NCBI GenBank assembly: GCA_030679915.1
Contig: JAUXRY010000024.1
Span: 1-62,753, forward strand
Length of the DNA stretch: 62,753 nt
Reading direction: 5' to 3'
From: Thiobacillus sp.
GTDB taxonomy: Bacteria; Pseudomonadota; Gammaproteobacteria; Burkholderiales; Thiobacillaceae
Part shown: positions 48,344 to 57,503 of the stretch, in pieces
Position numbering within the stretch: the first letter of the stretch is position 1
How the letters are laid out: every line of letters begins with the position of its first letter
Position numbers and translations under genes: made by a program
Notes under the pieces: model-generated
Database searches by the model: none
The model's input: the letters and a program-made list of their open reading frames with translations, nothing else
Told to the model about the DNA's origin: nothing

Positions 48344-49198
48344 ATGAGCGCACGTATTCTCGACGGTAAGGCCATGGCTGACACCATCCTCGCAGTGATT
48401 CACGACAAGGTTGCCGAGCGCGAGGTGCAGGGCAAGCGTGCGCCCGGTCTGGCGGTGATTCTGGTGGGGGACGAGGCGGCTTCCGCGGTGTATGTGCGCA
48501 ACAAGAAACGGGCTTGTGAGCGGGCGGGTGTTACCAGCGTGTCGCACGACCTGCCCAGCACCACCACACAGGATCAACTGCTAGCGTTGATTGATACGTT
48601 AAACGCCGATTCGGGCATTGACGGCATTCTGGTTCAGTTGCCGCTGCCGGCGCATATCGATACGGAAACAGTGATCGAGCGTATCCGCCCCGACAAGGAT
48701 GTGGATGGCTTCCATCCCTATAACATCGGCCGTCTGGCAGTGAAGATGCCCACGCTCCGGCCATCCACGCCGCGCGGGATCATGACGATGCTGCGCGCCA
48801 CGGGCGAGATACTGCGGGGCAAGAATGCGGTGATGGTCGGCGCATCGAACATTGTCGGGCGGCCGATGAGCCTGGAACTGTTGCTGGCCGGCTGCACCAT
48901 TACCGTGTGCCACAGCGCCACGCGCGACCTGGAAAGCTTTGTGCGGTCCGCCGAGGTGCTGGTGGTGGGGGTGGGGCGACCCAAAATGATTCCGGGTGAC
49001 TGGATACGCGAAGGCGCAATCGTGATCGATGTCGGGATTAACCGCCTGCCTGACGGCAAGCTGGTTGGCGATGTTGATTTCGATTCGGCGAAGGATCATG
49101 CCGGCTGGATCACCCCGGTACCCGGCGGGGTGGGCCCGATGACCGTAGCTACCTTGCTCGAAAATACGCTCGAAGCTGCACTAATGCACAATCCCTGA
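48344..49198 (+). CDS. folD: Bifunctional methylenetetrahydrofolate dehydrogenase/cyclohydrolase
   Basis: A 284-residue enzyme of one-carbon metabolism that oxidises 5,10-methylene-THF and hydrolyses 5,10-methenyl-THF. Key parts: [13 protein letters not shown] with the catalytic lysine, [26 protein letters not shown] and the NADP-binding [12 protein letters not shown], then [11 protein letters not shown]. Start at ATG 48344 (a TTG precedes it by one codon). Upstream are tRNA genes on the other strand. Confidence 0.97.
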   Translation: MSARILDGKAMADTILAVIHDKVAEREVQGKRAPGLAVILVGDEAASAVYVRNKKRACERAGVTSVSHDLPSTTTQDQLLALIDTLNADSGIDGILVQLPLPAHIDTETVIERIRPDKDVDGFHPYNIGRLAVKMPTLRPSTPRGIMTMLRATGEILRGKNAVMVGASNIVGRPMSLELLLAGCTITVCHSATRDLESFVRSAEVLVVGVGRPKMIPGDWIREGAIVIDVGINRLPDGKLVGDVDFDSAKDHAGWITPVPGGVGPMTVATLLENTLEAALMHNP

Positions 49199-49231
49199 GG
49201 CTTGCCCCGGGGTGGGTTGGACGCGTTCTGA

Positions 49232-49990
49232 TCAGCTCTGGTGGAGTGCCCTCAAGTACGCCACATCGACAAACGGCTGATTGAGGTCAACGCCCGCGAT
49301 TCGCCGATTCGACGCACTGGGTTCTCCCAGATCGGACAACACGACCGACGCCCCTGTGAAATCGTGATCCAGTGTGTAATCGTTGACTGTCACCAGTGTT
49401 TTCAGACCCGCGCCCAAGCTGGAACGCAGACCATTCTCCGAGTCTTCGAATGCCAGACAATCGGCTGGATTCAATCCCATTTTCTCCAGCGCGTATTGGT
49501 AGATGTCGGGTGCGGGTTTTTTCGACGGCACAATATCGCCCGCGGCAATGACTTCAAACCAGTCTTGCGTGCCTGAACCCAGGCTGTGCTCCAACAGCAC
49601 GGTGACGTTTTCTGGCGTGGTGGTCGTGGCAATACCCAACCGCAGGCCAGCGGCACGCGCTTCGTTCAGCACCCGCTTGACGCCGGGTCGCATCGGGATG
49701 CCTCCCTGCGCGGCAAGGGCCGTGTAGTGGCGGGTCTTGGCTTTGTGCAGGTCGGCCACCAAATCATCAAAATTATCCGGTTTTCTATAGTCCGGCCGAA
49801 AGTGGTCGATATAGTGCTTCATGCGCTCCTTGCCACCTGTGACGGCGAGCAGTTTGCCGTACAGCGCGACATCCCAGACCCAGTCTAGTCCGGCGTCCTG
49901 GAAAGCCTGGTTGAAGGCGGGGCGGTGTCCATCACGTTCGGTATCGGCAAGTGTGCCGTCGACATCAAAAAGCAGGGCAAGTAGGGTCAT
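49232..49990 (-). CDS. HAD-family sugar phosphatase, CbbY type
   Basis: A 252-residue HAD phosphatase with nucleophile motif LFDVDGTLADTERDGHR (Asp8, Asp10), T-motif GIATTTTPENV and the late motif EDSENGLRSSLGAGL with catalytic acids. The TERDGHRPAFNQAF extension and NPADCLAFEDSENGL context match CbbY, which removes the Rubisco inhibitor xylulose-1,5-bisphosphate in autotrophs. No cbbL/S is visible here, so the assignment as CbbY rather than another beta-phosphoglucomutase relative is tentative. It is convergent with folD. Confidence 0.8.
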   Translation of the reverse strand: MTLLALLFDVDGTLADTERDGHRPAFNQAFQDAGLDWVWDVALYGKLLAVTGGKERMKHYIDHFRPDYRKPDNFDDLVADLHKAKTRHYTALAAQGGIPMRPGVKRVLNEARAAGLRLGIATTTTPENVTVLLEHSLGSGTQDWFEVIAAGDIVPSKKPAPDIYQYALEKMGLNPADCLAFEDSENGLRSSLGAGLKTLVTVNDYTLDHDFTGASVVLSDLGEPSASNRRIAGVDLNQPFVDVAYLRALHQS

Positions 49991-49995
49991 ATGGG

Positions 49996-50024
49996 TTGCA
50001 GTTGATAAGTGATTCTGATATTAA
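49996..50024 (+). promoter_or_regulatory. Candidate promoter for dksA
   Basis: TTGCAG (49996-50001), a 17-base spacer and TATTAA (50019-50024), followed by a G+C-rich stretch (GTCGGGTCGGG) as expected for a discriminator. About 57 bases before the dksA start codon. Confidence 0.5.
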
Positions 50025-50080
50025 GTCGGGTCGGGTTTTTCCCGGATTCAACTGAGATCTGTATTTTCGGAGAGAGCGAG

Positions 50081-50500
50081 ATGGCTGAAACTTTGATGCG
50101 CTTCGAGCCTTACAAGGCGAAAAAGAGCGAAGAATACATGAACACGAAACAGCTCGAGCATTTTCGCAAGATGCTCGAGGTCTGGAAAGCCGAGTTGTCG
50201 CAGGACATCGATATTACGTTGCATTCGATGCAGGAAGAACAGACTGTGTTTGCGGATCCCAATGACCGTGCCACACAGGAATCCGATATGGCGCTGGAGT
50301 TGCGCAACCGCGACCGCGAACGCAGGTTGATCAAAAAGATCAACGAAACTATCGCCAAGATCAATAGTGGCGATTACGGGTATTGCGAATCTTGTGGCAT
50401 CGAAATCGGGCTGGAGCGTTTGCAGGCACGCCCAACTGCATCGATGTGCATCGACTGCAAGACACTCGAAGAAATCCGTGAGCGACAGGTTGCACGATAA
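50081..50500 (+). CDS. dksA: RNA polymerase-binding transcription factor DksA
   Basis: A 139-residue protein starting at MAETLMRFEPYKAKK; the longer frame from 50009 covers the promoter region and is not supported. A coiled-coil with the acidic tip DPNDRA (59-64) is followed by a four-cysteine zinc finger (Cys102, Cys105, Cys123, Cys126) in CESCG and CIDC. DksA enters the RNA polymerase secondary channel and works with ppGpp in the stringent response. Length is close to the usual 151. Confidence 0.95.
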   Translation: MAETLMRFEPYKAKKSEEYMNTKQLEHFRKMLEVWKAELSQDIDITLHSMQEEQTVFADPNDRATQESDMALELRNRDRERRLIKKINETIAKINSGDYGYCESCGIEIGLERLQARPTASMCIDCKTLEEIRERQVAR

Positions 50501-50552
50501 GGCTTGATACTGCTGCGTCCCATCCGCCCTGAACTGGAAATTGTTTCTTGCC

Positions 50553-50996
50553 ATGAAAAATACTGACGAATTTGATCGCTACTTCGATGGGTTGCTTTAC
50601 AGCGTGATGCGCTGGGATCAGTTGACAGCATTCTGGCAAAAAATTGATGCTGATGCGGGTTGGTATCTCTACGCGGTCGGGCAAGATCTTCCAGAGGGTC
50701 CTTCAACCGGCGAAAAGGTTCAGCAGTTTACGCGCGAGTTGGATGTGTTATTGCGTCGTGATCACCATGAAGATTACTGTGCGATTGTCTATGCAGACGA
50801 TCTTGACGCCCCCAATTTCATCAAGATATATGACCCCAATCACCTGGGCAGTTCGTGCGGCTCCAGCGCAACCAAGTCAACCGTGCTTCCGGGCTGGTTG
50901 ATGAGCCGGACGCCGCCACGTGAACTCGAAATTCGAGGCGTTGTAACCGGCCAGCGAAAACGTTGGTGGCAGTCTTTTTTGAGTACTGCAGCATAA
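50553..50996 (+). CDS. Hypothetical protein downstream of dksA
   Basis: A 147-residue soluble protein (MKNTDEFDRYFDGLLYSVMRW, then AFWQKIDADAGWYLYAVGQDLPEG, CAIVYADDLDAPNFIKIYDPNHLGSSCG). I do not recognise a domain; it recalls conserved betaproteobacterial proteins of unknown function. The ATG at 50553 is chosen over an upstream TTG at 50541. It lies 52 bases after dksA and ends inside a strong terminator. Confidence 0.7.
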   Translation: MKNTDEFDRYFDGLLYSVMRWDQLTAFWQKIDADAGWYLYAVGQDLPEGPSTGEKVQQFTRELDVLLRRDHHEDYCAIVYADDLDAPNFIKIYDPNHLGSSCGSSATKSTVLPGWLMSRTPPRELEIRGVVTGQRKRWWQSFLSTAA

Positions 50997-51027
50997 AAAA
51001 ACCGCGCCCAAGAGCGCGGTTTTTTTG
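50995..51027. terminator. Bidirectional rho-independent terminator
   Basis: AAAAAACCGCGC, a short loop and GCGCGGTTTTTTT: a perfect GC-rich stem with A- and T-runs on both sides. It ends both the plus-strand hypothetical gene and the minus-strand Ala-rich gene. Confidence 0.92.
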
Positions 51028-51039
51028 TGGCCAGAAGAA

Positions 51040-51294
51040 TTACTTCTTGGCGGGTGCAGCGGGGGTTGCCGGAGCGGCAGGCATCGCCGGAGCAGCAACG
51101 GCAGCTGAAGCTTCAGCTTTCTTTGCGTCAACTTTGGCATTTTTCTTTGCCGGGGCAGCAGCAGGCTTTTCAGCGGCAACAGCAGGGGCAGCGGTTGCCG
51201 CAGGAGCCGCTTTAACTGCATCAGCGGCATTAGCGGACATACTGAAAGCACCAACAATCGTTGCGGCAACCAAGGAAGACATCAGCTTGCTCAT
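51040..51294 (-). CDS. Exported Ala/Pro/Lys-rich protein
   Basis: An 84-residue protein with a clear signal peptide (MSKLMSSLVAATIVGAFSMS, cleavage after ANA). The mature part consists almost only of Ala, Pro and Lys, ending APAKK. A GGAG ribosome site is present. The composition resembles histone-H1-like or cell-wall-spanning repeats; being exported, it may be a periplasmic linker or polycation. Function unknown. Confidence 0.75.
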   Translation of the reverse strand: MSKLMSSLVAATIVGAFSMSANAADAVKAAPAATAAPAVAAEKPAAAPAKKNAKVDAKKAEASAAVAAPAMPAAPATPAAPAKK

Positions 51295-51462
51295 TTATTT
51301 CTCCAGAATGATCATGAGTTGAAATGCAATCGCGGATTGCAATTGCATGGCCGAGACTATGCGGTCTGATGCTTACACGAACCTTACGGGCGCGACCTGT
51401 TTCAACTATTTTTTCGAAGCACACCCGGTCTGGATCAACCGGGTTTGTGGCAGACTTTGCTG

Positions 51463-52131
51463 ATGAAAATTTTGCTGGTTGAGGATGACTCGACGCTGGG
51501 CGAAGCCGTCGTGCTGGCGACCCGGCAGGCAGGTTTCGCAGTTGACTGGACCCGCGATGGCGTACAGGCTGAGAGCGCGCTAAGCGGATTCACCTATGAT
51601 GCCATGCTGCTTGATCTGGGGTTGCCTCGTCGTGAAGGGCTGGAGGTGCTGCGTAATCTACGCAAGCGAGGCAAGACTTTGCCTGTCATGATTCTGACCG
51701 CACGCGATACGGTGGAAGACCGGGTCCGGGGCCTGGACGCGGGTGCTGACGATTATTTGCTCAAGCCGTTTTCACTGGATGAACTCCTTGCGCGCCTGAG
51801 AGCATTGTTGCGCAGGGCGCACGGCGTGGCCGATACCCAGATAAGCATGGGGCGGCTGCGCTTTGATAGTGTCAAACGGCAAGCCCGTGTGGATGAGACA
51901 CCTTTGGTCCTGTCTGCGAGAGAAGTGGAAGTACTCGAAATTCTGCTGCATCACGCCGGACGTGTCGCTGCCAAGGAAGCCATTGCTGACCGGTTGGCCG
52001 GTTGGGACGAGGGTGTGGGTGAGAACGCGGTGGAAGTCTATATCCATCGGTTACGGCGCAAACTGGAGGGTTCTGGCGTGAGTATCCGCACCTTGCGCGG
52101 TCTGGGTTATCTGCTGGAAGTAGGGGGCTGA
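51463..52131 (+). CDS. OmpR-family response regulator
   Basis: A 222-residue regulator starting MKILLVEDDS at 51463. The receiver domain has phospho-acceptor Asp51 (LLDLGLP), the switch Thr in LTARD and the Lys in LLKPF. The DNA-binding winged helix (about 125-222) includes LSAREVEVLEILLHHAG and ENAVEVYIHRLRRKL. Closest to the QseB/PmrA/TctD branch. It is followed after 2 bases by its sensor kinase. Confidence 0.92.
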   Translation: MKILLVEDDSTLGEAVVLATRQAGFAVDWTRDGVQAESALSGFTYDAMLLDLGLPRREGLEVLRNLRKRGKTLPVMILTARDTVEDRVRGLDAGADDYLLKPFSLDELLARLRALLRRAHGVADTQISMGRLRFDSVKRQARVDETPLVLSAREVEVLEILLHHAGRVAAKEAIADRLAGWDEGVGENAVEVYIHRLRRKLEGSGVSIRTLRGLGYLLEVGG

Positions 52132-52133
52132 CT

Positions 52134-53516
52134 ATGGAGAGTCAGAACAGCCTGCGCAGACAGCTGATCGTTCGAATGCTGCTGGTAATGCTGCCGCTGT
52201 TTATTCTGCTGTGGATCATGGCTTATTTTTCCAGCCAGTACTTCATTAATGCAGCTTTTGACCGTTCGCTGACGCGCCGCACCTATGCGCTGGCCGATCG
52301 GGTGGAAGTCATTCGTGGACGGGTTCACCTCGATATTTCGGTCGCGGCGCGTGAGATGCTCGCATTTGATCAGGAGGACCTGCTGTTTCATCGCGTGATT
52401 GACCCGCAGTCCCGGGTGATTGAAGGCGATCTTGATATGCCACAACTTCCTGGGAATAAAGGTTTGGAGCCCGGGCAGTTGATTGTTTATGACGGCATCA
52501 AGGATGGTGAAAAAGTCAGAGTGGCTGCATTTTCACTTTCACTCAAGGGTACCAGTGCGCGCGGAGCCGTGCTGGTGCAGGTGGGGGAAACGTTATTGCG
52601 TCGATCAGCGCTGGCCAAGCGCGCCACCCTGGCAATTGTGGTCCCCATGCTGCTGATGACGCTGACCGCGGCCGCGGCAATTGCCTATGGGGTCGGGCGC
52701 GGTCTGGACCCCCTGCGTCGGCTGCGAGATCGCTTGTCCGCGCGCGAGGCACTCGACCTGAGCCCCGTGCCGCTGGATGGCACGCCAACGGAATTGCGCC
52801 CCTTCCTGGATGAAATCAACTCCTTGCTGCTGCGCCTGTCCGAAGCGGTGGATGCACAGTCGCGGTTTGTTTCGGATGCGGCTCATCAACTTCGTACCCC
52901 TATTGCGGGAATCCGCGCACAGGCAGAAGCCGCTCTGGTGAATGCGCAGCCTGATGATGCGCAACACGCTTTGCTACGTATTGCACAATCGACTGAGGCT
53001 ATGGGGGAACTGGTTCAAAAGCTGCTCATTCTGGCGCGTGTCGATGCTGCGGAAAACACCCTCCGTCTTGTTCCTCTGGATGGCGTGGAATTGGTACGGG
53101 AAATTGCACGTGAATGGGTGCCGCAGGCGCTGTCTAAAGGGGTGGAAATAGGGTTTGACTCACATCACAGTGACGCGCCACTGGTGGGCGACGCCCAGCT
53201 GTTGCGGGAGATGCTGGCAAACCTGATCGATAATGCCCTGCGTTATGGCGGCACGCGTATTACGTTGACGGTACACCGCACGGAGCAGTGGGTAACGTGG
53301 TGTGTGGCTGATGATGGCCCTGGCATTCCGGAATCGCAGCGTGCTGCCGTGTTCCTTCCTTTTTTCAGGCTGTCGGGTGGCGTGGACGGGGCGGGTTTGG
53401 GATTGACCATCGTGCAGCGCATTGCGGACTTGCATGCTGCGAAGGTGCGTTTGGACTCAGAAAACGGCGCCACAGGATTACGCATTTGCGTCGATTTTCC
53501 ATTGGGGGCGACTTAA
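52134..53516 (+). CDS. Sensor histidine kinase (TctE/QseC-like)
   Basis: A 460-residue sensor kinase. Membrane helix 1 (about 13-32), a periplasmic sensor of the TctE/2CSK type (about 33-163), membrane helix 2 (about 164-186), HAMP-like LDPLRRLRDRLSARE, phospho-accepting His251 in SDAAHQLRTPIAGIRAQAEAAL, N-box LIDNALRYG and G-boxes VADDGPGIPE and GAGLGL. It pairs with the preceding regulator. TctE relatives sense tricarboxylates, but no tctCBA transporter is nearby and the ligand is unknown. Confidence 0.92.
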   Translation: MESQNSLRRQLIVRMLLVMLPLFILLWIMAYFSSQYFINAAFDRSLTRRTYALADRVEVIRGRVHLDISVAAREMLAFDQEDLLFHRVIDPQSRVIEGDLDMPQLPGNKGLEPGQLIVYDGIKDGEKVRVAAFSLSLKGTSARGAVLVQVGETLLRRSALAKRATLAIVVPMLLMTLTAAAAIAYGVGRGLDPLRRLRDRLSAREALDLSPVPLDGTPTELRPFLDEINSLLLRLSEAVDAQSRFVSDAAHQLRTPIAGIRAQAEAALVNAQPDDAQHALLRIAQSTEAMGELVQKLLILARVDAAENTLRLVPLDGVELVREIAREWVPQALSKGVEIGFDSHHSDAPLVGDAQLLREMLANLIDNALRYGGTRITLTVHRTEQWVTWCVADDGPGIPESQRAAVFLPFFRLSGGVDGAGLGLTIVQRIADLHAAKVRLDSENGATGLRICVDFPLGAT

Positions 53517-53524
53517 CGCACAAC

Positions 53525-53555
53525 AAAAAACCGCGCCAAATGGCGCGGTTTTTTG
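53525..53555. terminator. Bidirectional rho-independent terminator
   Basis: AAAAAACCGCGCC, loop AAAT, GGCGCGGTTTTTT. It separates the convergent sensor kinase and pnp genes and is nearly identical in sequence to the terminator at 50995-51027. Confidence 0.92.
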
Positions 53556-53570
53556 TGGAAGTTGCTGTGT

Positions 53571-55718
53571 TCAGCTTGCGTCTTCCGGCGTGTTGTTGTC
53601 GCTCACGACTGGAGCGGGTGCCGGTGCTGGTGCAGGCTCCTCCAGCAGTGCTTTCATCGACAAACGCAGACGGCCTTTTTCATCGGCCTCCAGAATCTTC
53701 ACCTTCACGATCTGGCCTTCTTTCAGGTGGTCGCCAATGGCGTTGACGCGCTCGTGGGCGATCTGGGAAATGTGCAGCAGACCGTCGCGGCCCGGCAGCA
53801 CGTTCACAATCGCGCCGAAGTCCAGCAGCTTGATGACCGGGCCTTCGTACACTTTGCCGACTTCGACTTCGGCGGTGATTTCCTCGATGCGCTTCTTGGC
53901 GAGTTCGCCTGCTTCAATGCTGGTGCAGGCGATTTTTACGCTGCCGTCTTCCTGGATATCGATCTGGGTGCCGGTTTCTTCGGTCAACGCGCGAATGACT
54001 GCGCCACCCTTGCCGATGACATCGCGAATTTTTTCCGGGTTGATCTTCATCGCGATGATGCGCGGTGCGTAGGCCGACATTTCGTGGGTTGCAGAAACCG
54101 AGTTTTTCATGATCTCAAGGATGTGCAGGCGGCCTTCTTTCGCCTGAATCAGTGCAGCCTGCATGATTTCCTGGGTGATGCCCTTGATCTTGATGTCCAT
54201 CTGCAGCGCGGTCACGCCTTTTTCGGTGCCTGCTACCTTGAAATCCATGTCGCCGAGGTGATCTTCGTCGCCGAGGATGTCGGTCAACACGGCAAAGCGG
54301 TTGCCTTCCTTGATCAGACCCATGGCGATACCCGCAACGTGCGCTTTCAGTGGCGCGCCGGCATCCATCAGCGACAAACAGCCGCCACATACCGAGGCCA
54401 TTGACGAGGAGCCGTTGGATTCGGTGATCTCTGACACCACGCGCATGGTGTAGCCGAATTCTTCTCTGGAGGGCAGCACCGCCATCAGCGCGCGCTTGGC
54501 CAGTCGGCCATGGCCGACTTCACGGCGCTTCGGCGCGCCGACGCGGCCGGTTTCGCCGGTGGCGTAGGGAGGCATGTTGTACTGCATCATGAAACGGTCG
54601 TGATAAGAACCTTCGAGCGCATCGATGGTCTGTTCGTCGCGTCCGGTACCCAGCGTGGTGACCACCAGCGCCTGGGTTTCGCCACGGGTGAACAGGGCGG
54701 AACCGTGAGTACGCGGCAGCACACCGGTGCGGATGGTGATCGGGCGCACGGTACGGGTGTCGCGGCCGTCGATGCGCGGCTGGCCAGACAGGATACGGTT
54801 ACGCACCACGCCGGCTTCCAGACGGTGGAATGCGTCTTTGATATTGTTCTGTGTAACGGTGTCCATATCGGAATTGAGCAGTTCAGCGAACGCCTTGCTG
54901 CGCACTTCGTCGACGGCCGTGGTGCGGGCCTGTTTCTGCTTGATGTTGTAAGCCTGCTGCAGGCCGTCTTCGGCCAGCGCTTTCAGGCGACCAAGCATGG
55001 CGATGTCATCGGCTTGCGGCGCCCAGTCCCATGCATCTGCACCAGCTTCATCGGCCAGTTCGTTGATCGCATTGATTGCAGTCTGAAACTGCTGGTGGCC
55101 GAACATGACCGCGCCCAGCATGATGTCTTCGGGCAGTTCCATGGCTTCGGACTCGACCATCAGCACGGCAGTTTCGGTGCCGGCGACGACCAGATCCAGC
55201 GCCGAGTCCTTCAGTTCGGACAGCGTTGGGTTGAGTACGTATTCGCCGTTGATGAAACCAACGCGGGCTGCACCCACCGGGCCGTCAAACGGCAGGCCGG
55301 ACAGCGACAGCGCGGCGGAAGCGCCAATCAATGCGGGGATGTCGGCACTGACCTCGGGGTTGGACGAAATGACCGTGGCGATGATTTGCACTTCGTTGAA
55401 GAAGCCATCCGGGAACAGCGGACGGATCGGCCGGTCGATCAGGCGGCAAATCAGGATCTCGCCGTCGGACGCGCGGCTTTCGCGTTTGAGGAAGCCGCCG
55501 GGAATGCGACCCGCAGCATAGGTTTTTTCCTGGTAATCAACGGTCAGCGGGAAGAAGTCCTGGCCGGGCTTGACTTCCGTCTTGGCAACGACGGTGACCA
55601 GCACCACGGTGTCGTCCATGTTGACGATGACGGCACCGCCTGCCTGGCGGGCGATTTCGCCGGTTTCCAGGGTGACCTGATGACGGCCGAAAGTGAAAGT
55701 TTTCTTGATAGCGCTCAC
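53571..55718 (-). CDS. pnp: Polynucleotide phosphorylase
   Basis: A 715-residue exoribonuclease with two RNase PH domains (N-terminal [21 protein letters not shown]; second with [19 protein letters not shown]), a KH domain ([20 protein letters not shown]) and an S1 domain ([22 protein letters not shown]). It degrades RNA from the 3' end using phosphate and can add tails in reverse. The start is GTG at 55718 with AAAGGA six bases upstream; the longer TTG frame to 55733 is not needed. The C-terminus is short and Ala/Pro-rich. Confidence 0.96.
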   Translation of the reverse strand: MSAIKKTFTFGRHQVTLETGEIARQAGGAVIVNMDDTVVLVTVVAKTEVKPGQDFFPLTVDYQEKTYAAGRIPGGFLKRESRASDGEILICRLIDRPIRPLFPDGFFNEVQIIATVISSNPEVSADIPALIGASAALSLSGLPFDGPVGAARVGFINGEYVLNPTLSELKDSALDLVVAGTETAVLMVESEAMELPEDIMLGAVMFGHQQFQTAINAINELADEAGADAWDWAPQADDIAMLGRLKALAEDGLQQAYNIKQKQARTTAVDEVRSKAFAELLNSDMDTVTQNNIKDAFHRLEAGVVRNRILSGQPRIDGRDTRTVRPITIRTGVLPRTHGSALFTRGETQALVVTTLGTGRDEQTIDALEGSYHDRFMMQYNMPPYATGETGRVGAPKRREVGHGRLAKRALMAVLPSREEFGYTMRVVSEITESNGSSSMASVCGGCLSLMDAGAPLKAHVAGIAMGLIKEGNRFAVLTDILGDEDHLGDMDFKVAGTEKGVTALQMDIKIKGITQEIMQAALIQAKEGRLHILEIMKNSVSATHEMSAYAPRIIAMKINPEKIRDVIGKGGAVIRALTEETGTQIDIQEDGSVKIACTSIEAGELAKKRIEEITAEVEVGKVYEGPVIKLLDFGAIVNVLPGRDGLLHISQIAHERVNAIGDHLKEGQIVKVKILEADEKGRLRLSMKALLEEPAPAPAPAPVVSDNNTPEDAS

Positions 55719-55736
55719 ACGAGTTCCTTTCAAAGC

Positions 55737-55764
55737 AAAAACGCCCCGCGAGTGCGGGGCGTGG
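55737..55764 (-). terminator. Hairpin with T-run between rpsO and pnp
   Basis: On the minus strand GCCCCGC, loop ACTC, GCGGGGC then TTTTTG. It is placed where many bacteria have an RNase III site or terminator that separates rpsO from autoregulated pnp. The T-run makes partial termination likely. Confidence 0.75.
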
Positions 55765-55875
55765 AAAATTCAGGGGGCAATACGCCCCGTCCACAGTTCA
55801 GAACCCGCCGGTGCCGGCGCAGCCATTAAGTTGCAGCCAGCTAGGTGCCGATTCATCACAGTGGGTTAGCCGGGC

Positions 55876-56145
55876 TTACTTACGCAGACCGAGGCGCTCG
55901 ATCAGGGTCTTGTAACCTTCAAGATGGGTACGTTTGAGGTAGTCGAGCAATTTACGGCGACGGCTGACCATGCGCAACAGGCCACGGCGTGAGTGGTGAT
56001 CCTTCATGTTGGCCTTGAAGTGGCCGGTCAGGTCGTTGATGCGGGCCGTCAGCAGGGCAACCTGCACTTCGGGTGAGCCGGTGTCGGCGGCGGCGCGTTG
56101 GTAATTCTGGACGATCTCAGCTTTTTGAATGACGGTAACAGCCAT
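55876..56145 (-). CDS. rpsO: 30S ribosomal protein S15
   Basis: An 89-residue S15 of normal length. It has the [22 protein letters not shown]-terminus, [19 protein letters not shown] in the middle (16S/central-domain contact helices) and the conserved [21 protein letters not shown] end. AAGGAG precedes the start. It is separated from truB by about 90 bases, and a T-run hairpin follows. Confidence 0.98.
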   Translation of the reverse strand: MAVTVIQKAEIVQNYQRAAADTGSPEVQVALLTARINDLTGHFKANMKDHHSRRGLLRMVSRRRKLLDYLKRTHLEGYKTLIERLGLRK

Positions 56146-56235
56146 GGTGTACTCCTTCTAAATCGCGTGGCCTGCGGCTGTGCGGGACACGTTCGGGGGG
56201 AAACCGCGTATTTTACGCGGAAAGGGTGGTTTGAC

Positions 56236-57132
56236 TCAAGCTTGTTGCGTGTTAATCAAGCGCCGCGGCACCAGTTGGCCAGCGTCTGCGTCGGCCAGGC
56301 CAAGGAAGCGGTTGGTGGCCGTATACACGCGCATCAATCCTGAATCAGCGCCCGAATAGCCTATGTTGCGGCCTTGGCACAGGGAAGCGGCATCCGACTC
56401 GTCGAGAGTCAAGGCTGGCAGGTGTGCCACCAAATAATCCGCTGGCTGGAGCAGGGTTTGCCGATCGTTGGGTTCAAGTGCTTCCAGTTCGGCCAGGGTA
56501 TGGGCCAGCTCCAGGCTGAATCCGCCCGCTGCAGTCCGCTTCAAGGCGGTGAGGTGGGCGCCGCAACCCAAGGCTGCGCCGATATCCTGCGCCAGGGTGC
56601 GGATATAGGTGCCAGCCGTGGACTGCACATCGAGCACCACACGTGGCGGCGCGCATTCAATCAACTCCAGTGAGCGGATCGTGACCTTGCGGGCGGGGCG
56701 CTCGATTTCGATTCCGGCACGGGCGTATTCATACAGTGGACGACCTTGATGCTTAAGTGCTGAGTGCATCGGGGGAATCTGTTCGATTTCGCCCATGAAG
56801 CGCGGCAGCACGGCAAGGATATCGTCACGGCTGGCGTCGACCTCACGGGTGCTCAGTACTTCACCTTCCGGGTCACCCGTTGTGGTGGTGACGCCAAGCT
56901 GCATGACCGCACGATAGTGCTTGTCGGCTTCGAGCAGGTAAGCTGAAAACTTGGTGGCCTCACCGAAACACAGCGGAAGCAGCCCATCTGCAAAGGGATC
57001 GAGGGTACCGGTATGCCCCGCCTTTTTGGCGTTGAGCAGCCACTTGGCTTTTTGCAGCGCTGCGTTGGAGGTAATCCCCACCGGCTTGTTCAATAACAAC
57101 ACGCCATCAATGGGCTGACGAGCGGATTTCAC
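56236..57132 (-). CDS. truB: tRNA pseudouridine(55) synthase TruB
   Basis: A 298-residue enzyme that converts U55 of tRNAs to pseudouridine. The catalytic Asp lies in KAGHTGTLDPFADGLLPLCFG, preceded by DGVLLLNKPVGITSN. The VQSTAGTYIRTLAQDIG motif and a C-terminal PUA-like part are present. It overlaps rbfA by 4 bases (ATGA), as often seen. Confidence 0.97.
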   Translation of the reverse strand: MKSARQPIDGVLLLNKPVGITSNAALQKAKWLLNAKKAGHTGTLDPFADGLLPLCFGEATKFSAYLLEADKHYRAVMQLGVTTTTGDPEGEVLSTREVDASRDDILAVLPRFMGEIEQIPPMHSALKHQGRPLYEYARAGIEIERPARKVTIRSLELIECAPPRVVLDVQSTAGTYIRTLAQDIGAALGCGAHLTALKRTAAGGFSLELAHTLAELEALEPNDRQTLLQPADYLVAHLPALTLDESDAASLCQGRNIGYSGADSGLMRVYTATNRFLGLADADAGQLVPRRLINTQQA

Positions 57133-57503
57133 TCGTCTTTGGGGTGTTTGGCGTCTTCGGCGAGGGCCGATTCGATCAGATGGGTGAGCTTGATGCCGTA
57201 TTCGACCGATGTGTCATAGACGAAGCTCAGCTTCGGCACCACGCGCAACTGCATGCGATGTGACAACTGCGTACGCAGGAATCCACTGGCACGTCTAAGA
57301 CCTTCCAGGCAGGCATCGTGCTCGGCCTGCCCCCCCAGCGTGGTGAAGAACACCTTGGCGAACTCCATGTCACGGTTGACCTCCACCTCGGTGATGGTCA
57401 GCATGCCGACGCGCGGGTCCTTCACTTCCTGCCGGATCAACTCCGGCAGTTCGCGTTGTATCTGGTCGGCGACTCTACGTGCTCTCGGAAAATCCTTGGG
57501 CAT
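57129..57503 (-). CDS. rbfA: 30S ribosome-binding factor A
   Basis: A 124-residue KH-like protein needed for 30S maturation. N-terminal FPRARRVADQIQRELPELIRQEVKDPRVGM and the TITEVEVNRDMEFAKVFFTTL strand pattern are typical. The start overlaps the infB stop by one base (TAATG). Confidence 0.96.
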   Translation of the reverse strand: MPKDFPRARRVADQIQRELPELIRQEVKDPRVGMLTITEVEVNRDMEFAKVFFTTLGGQAEHDACLEGLRRASGFLRTQLSHRMQLRVVPKLSFVYDTSVEYGIKLTHLIESALAEDAKHPKDE

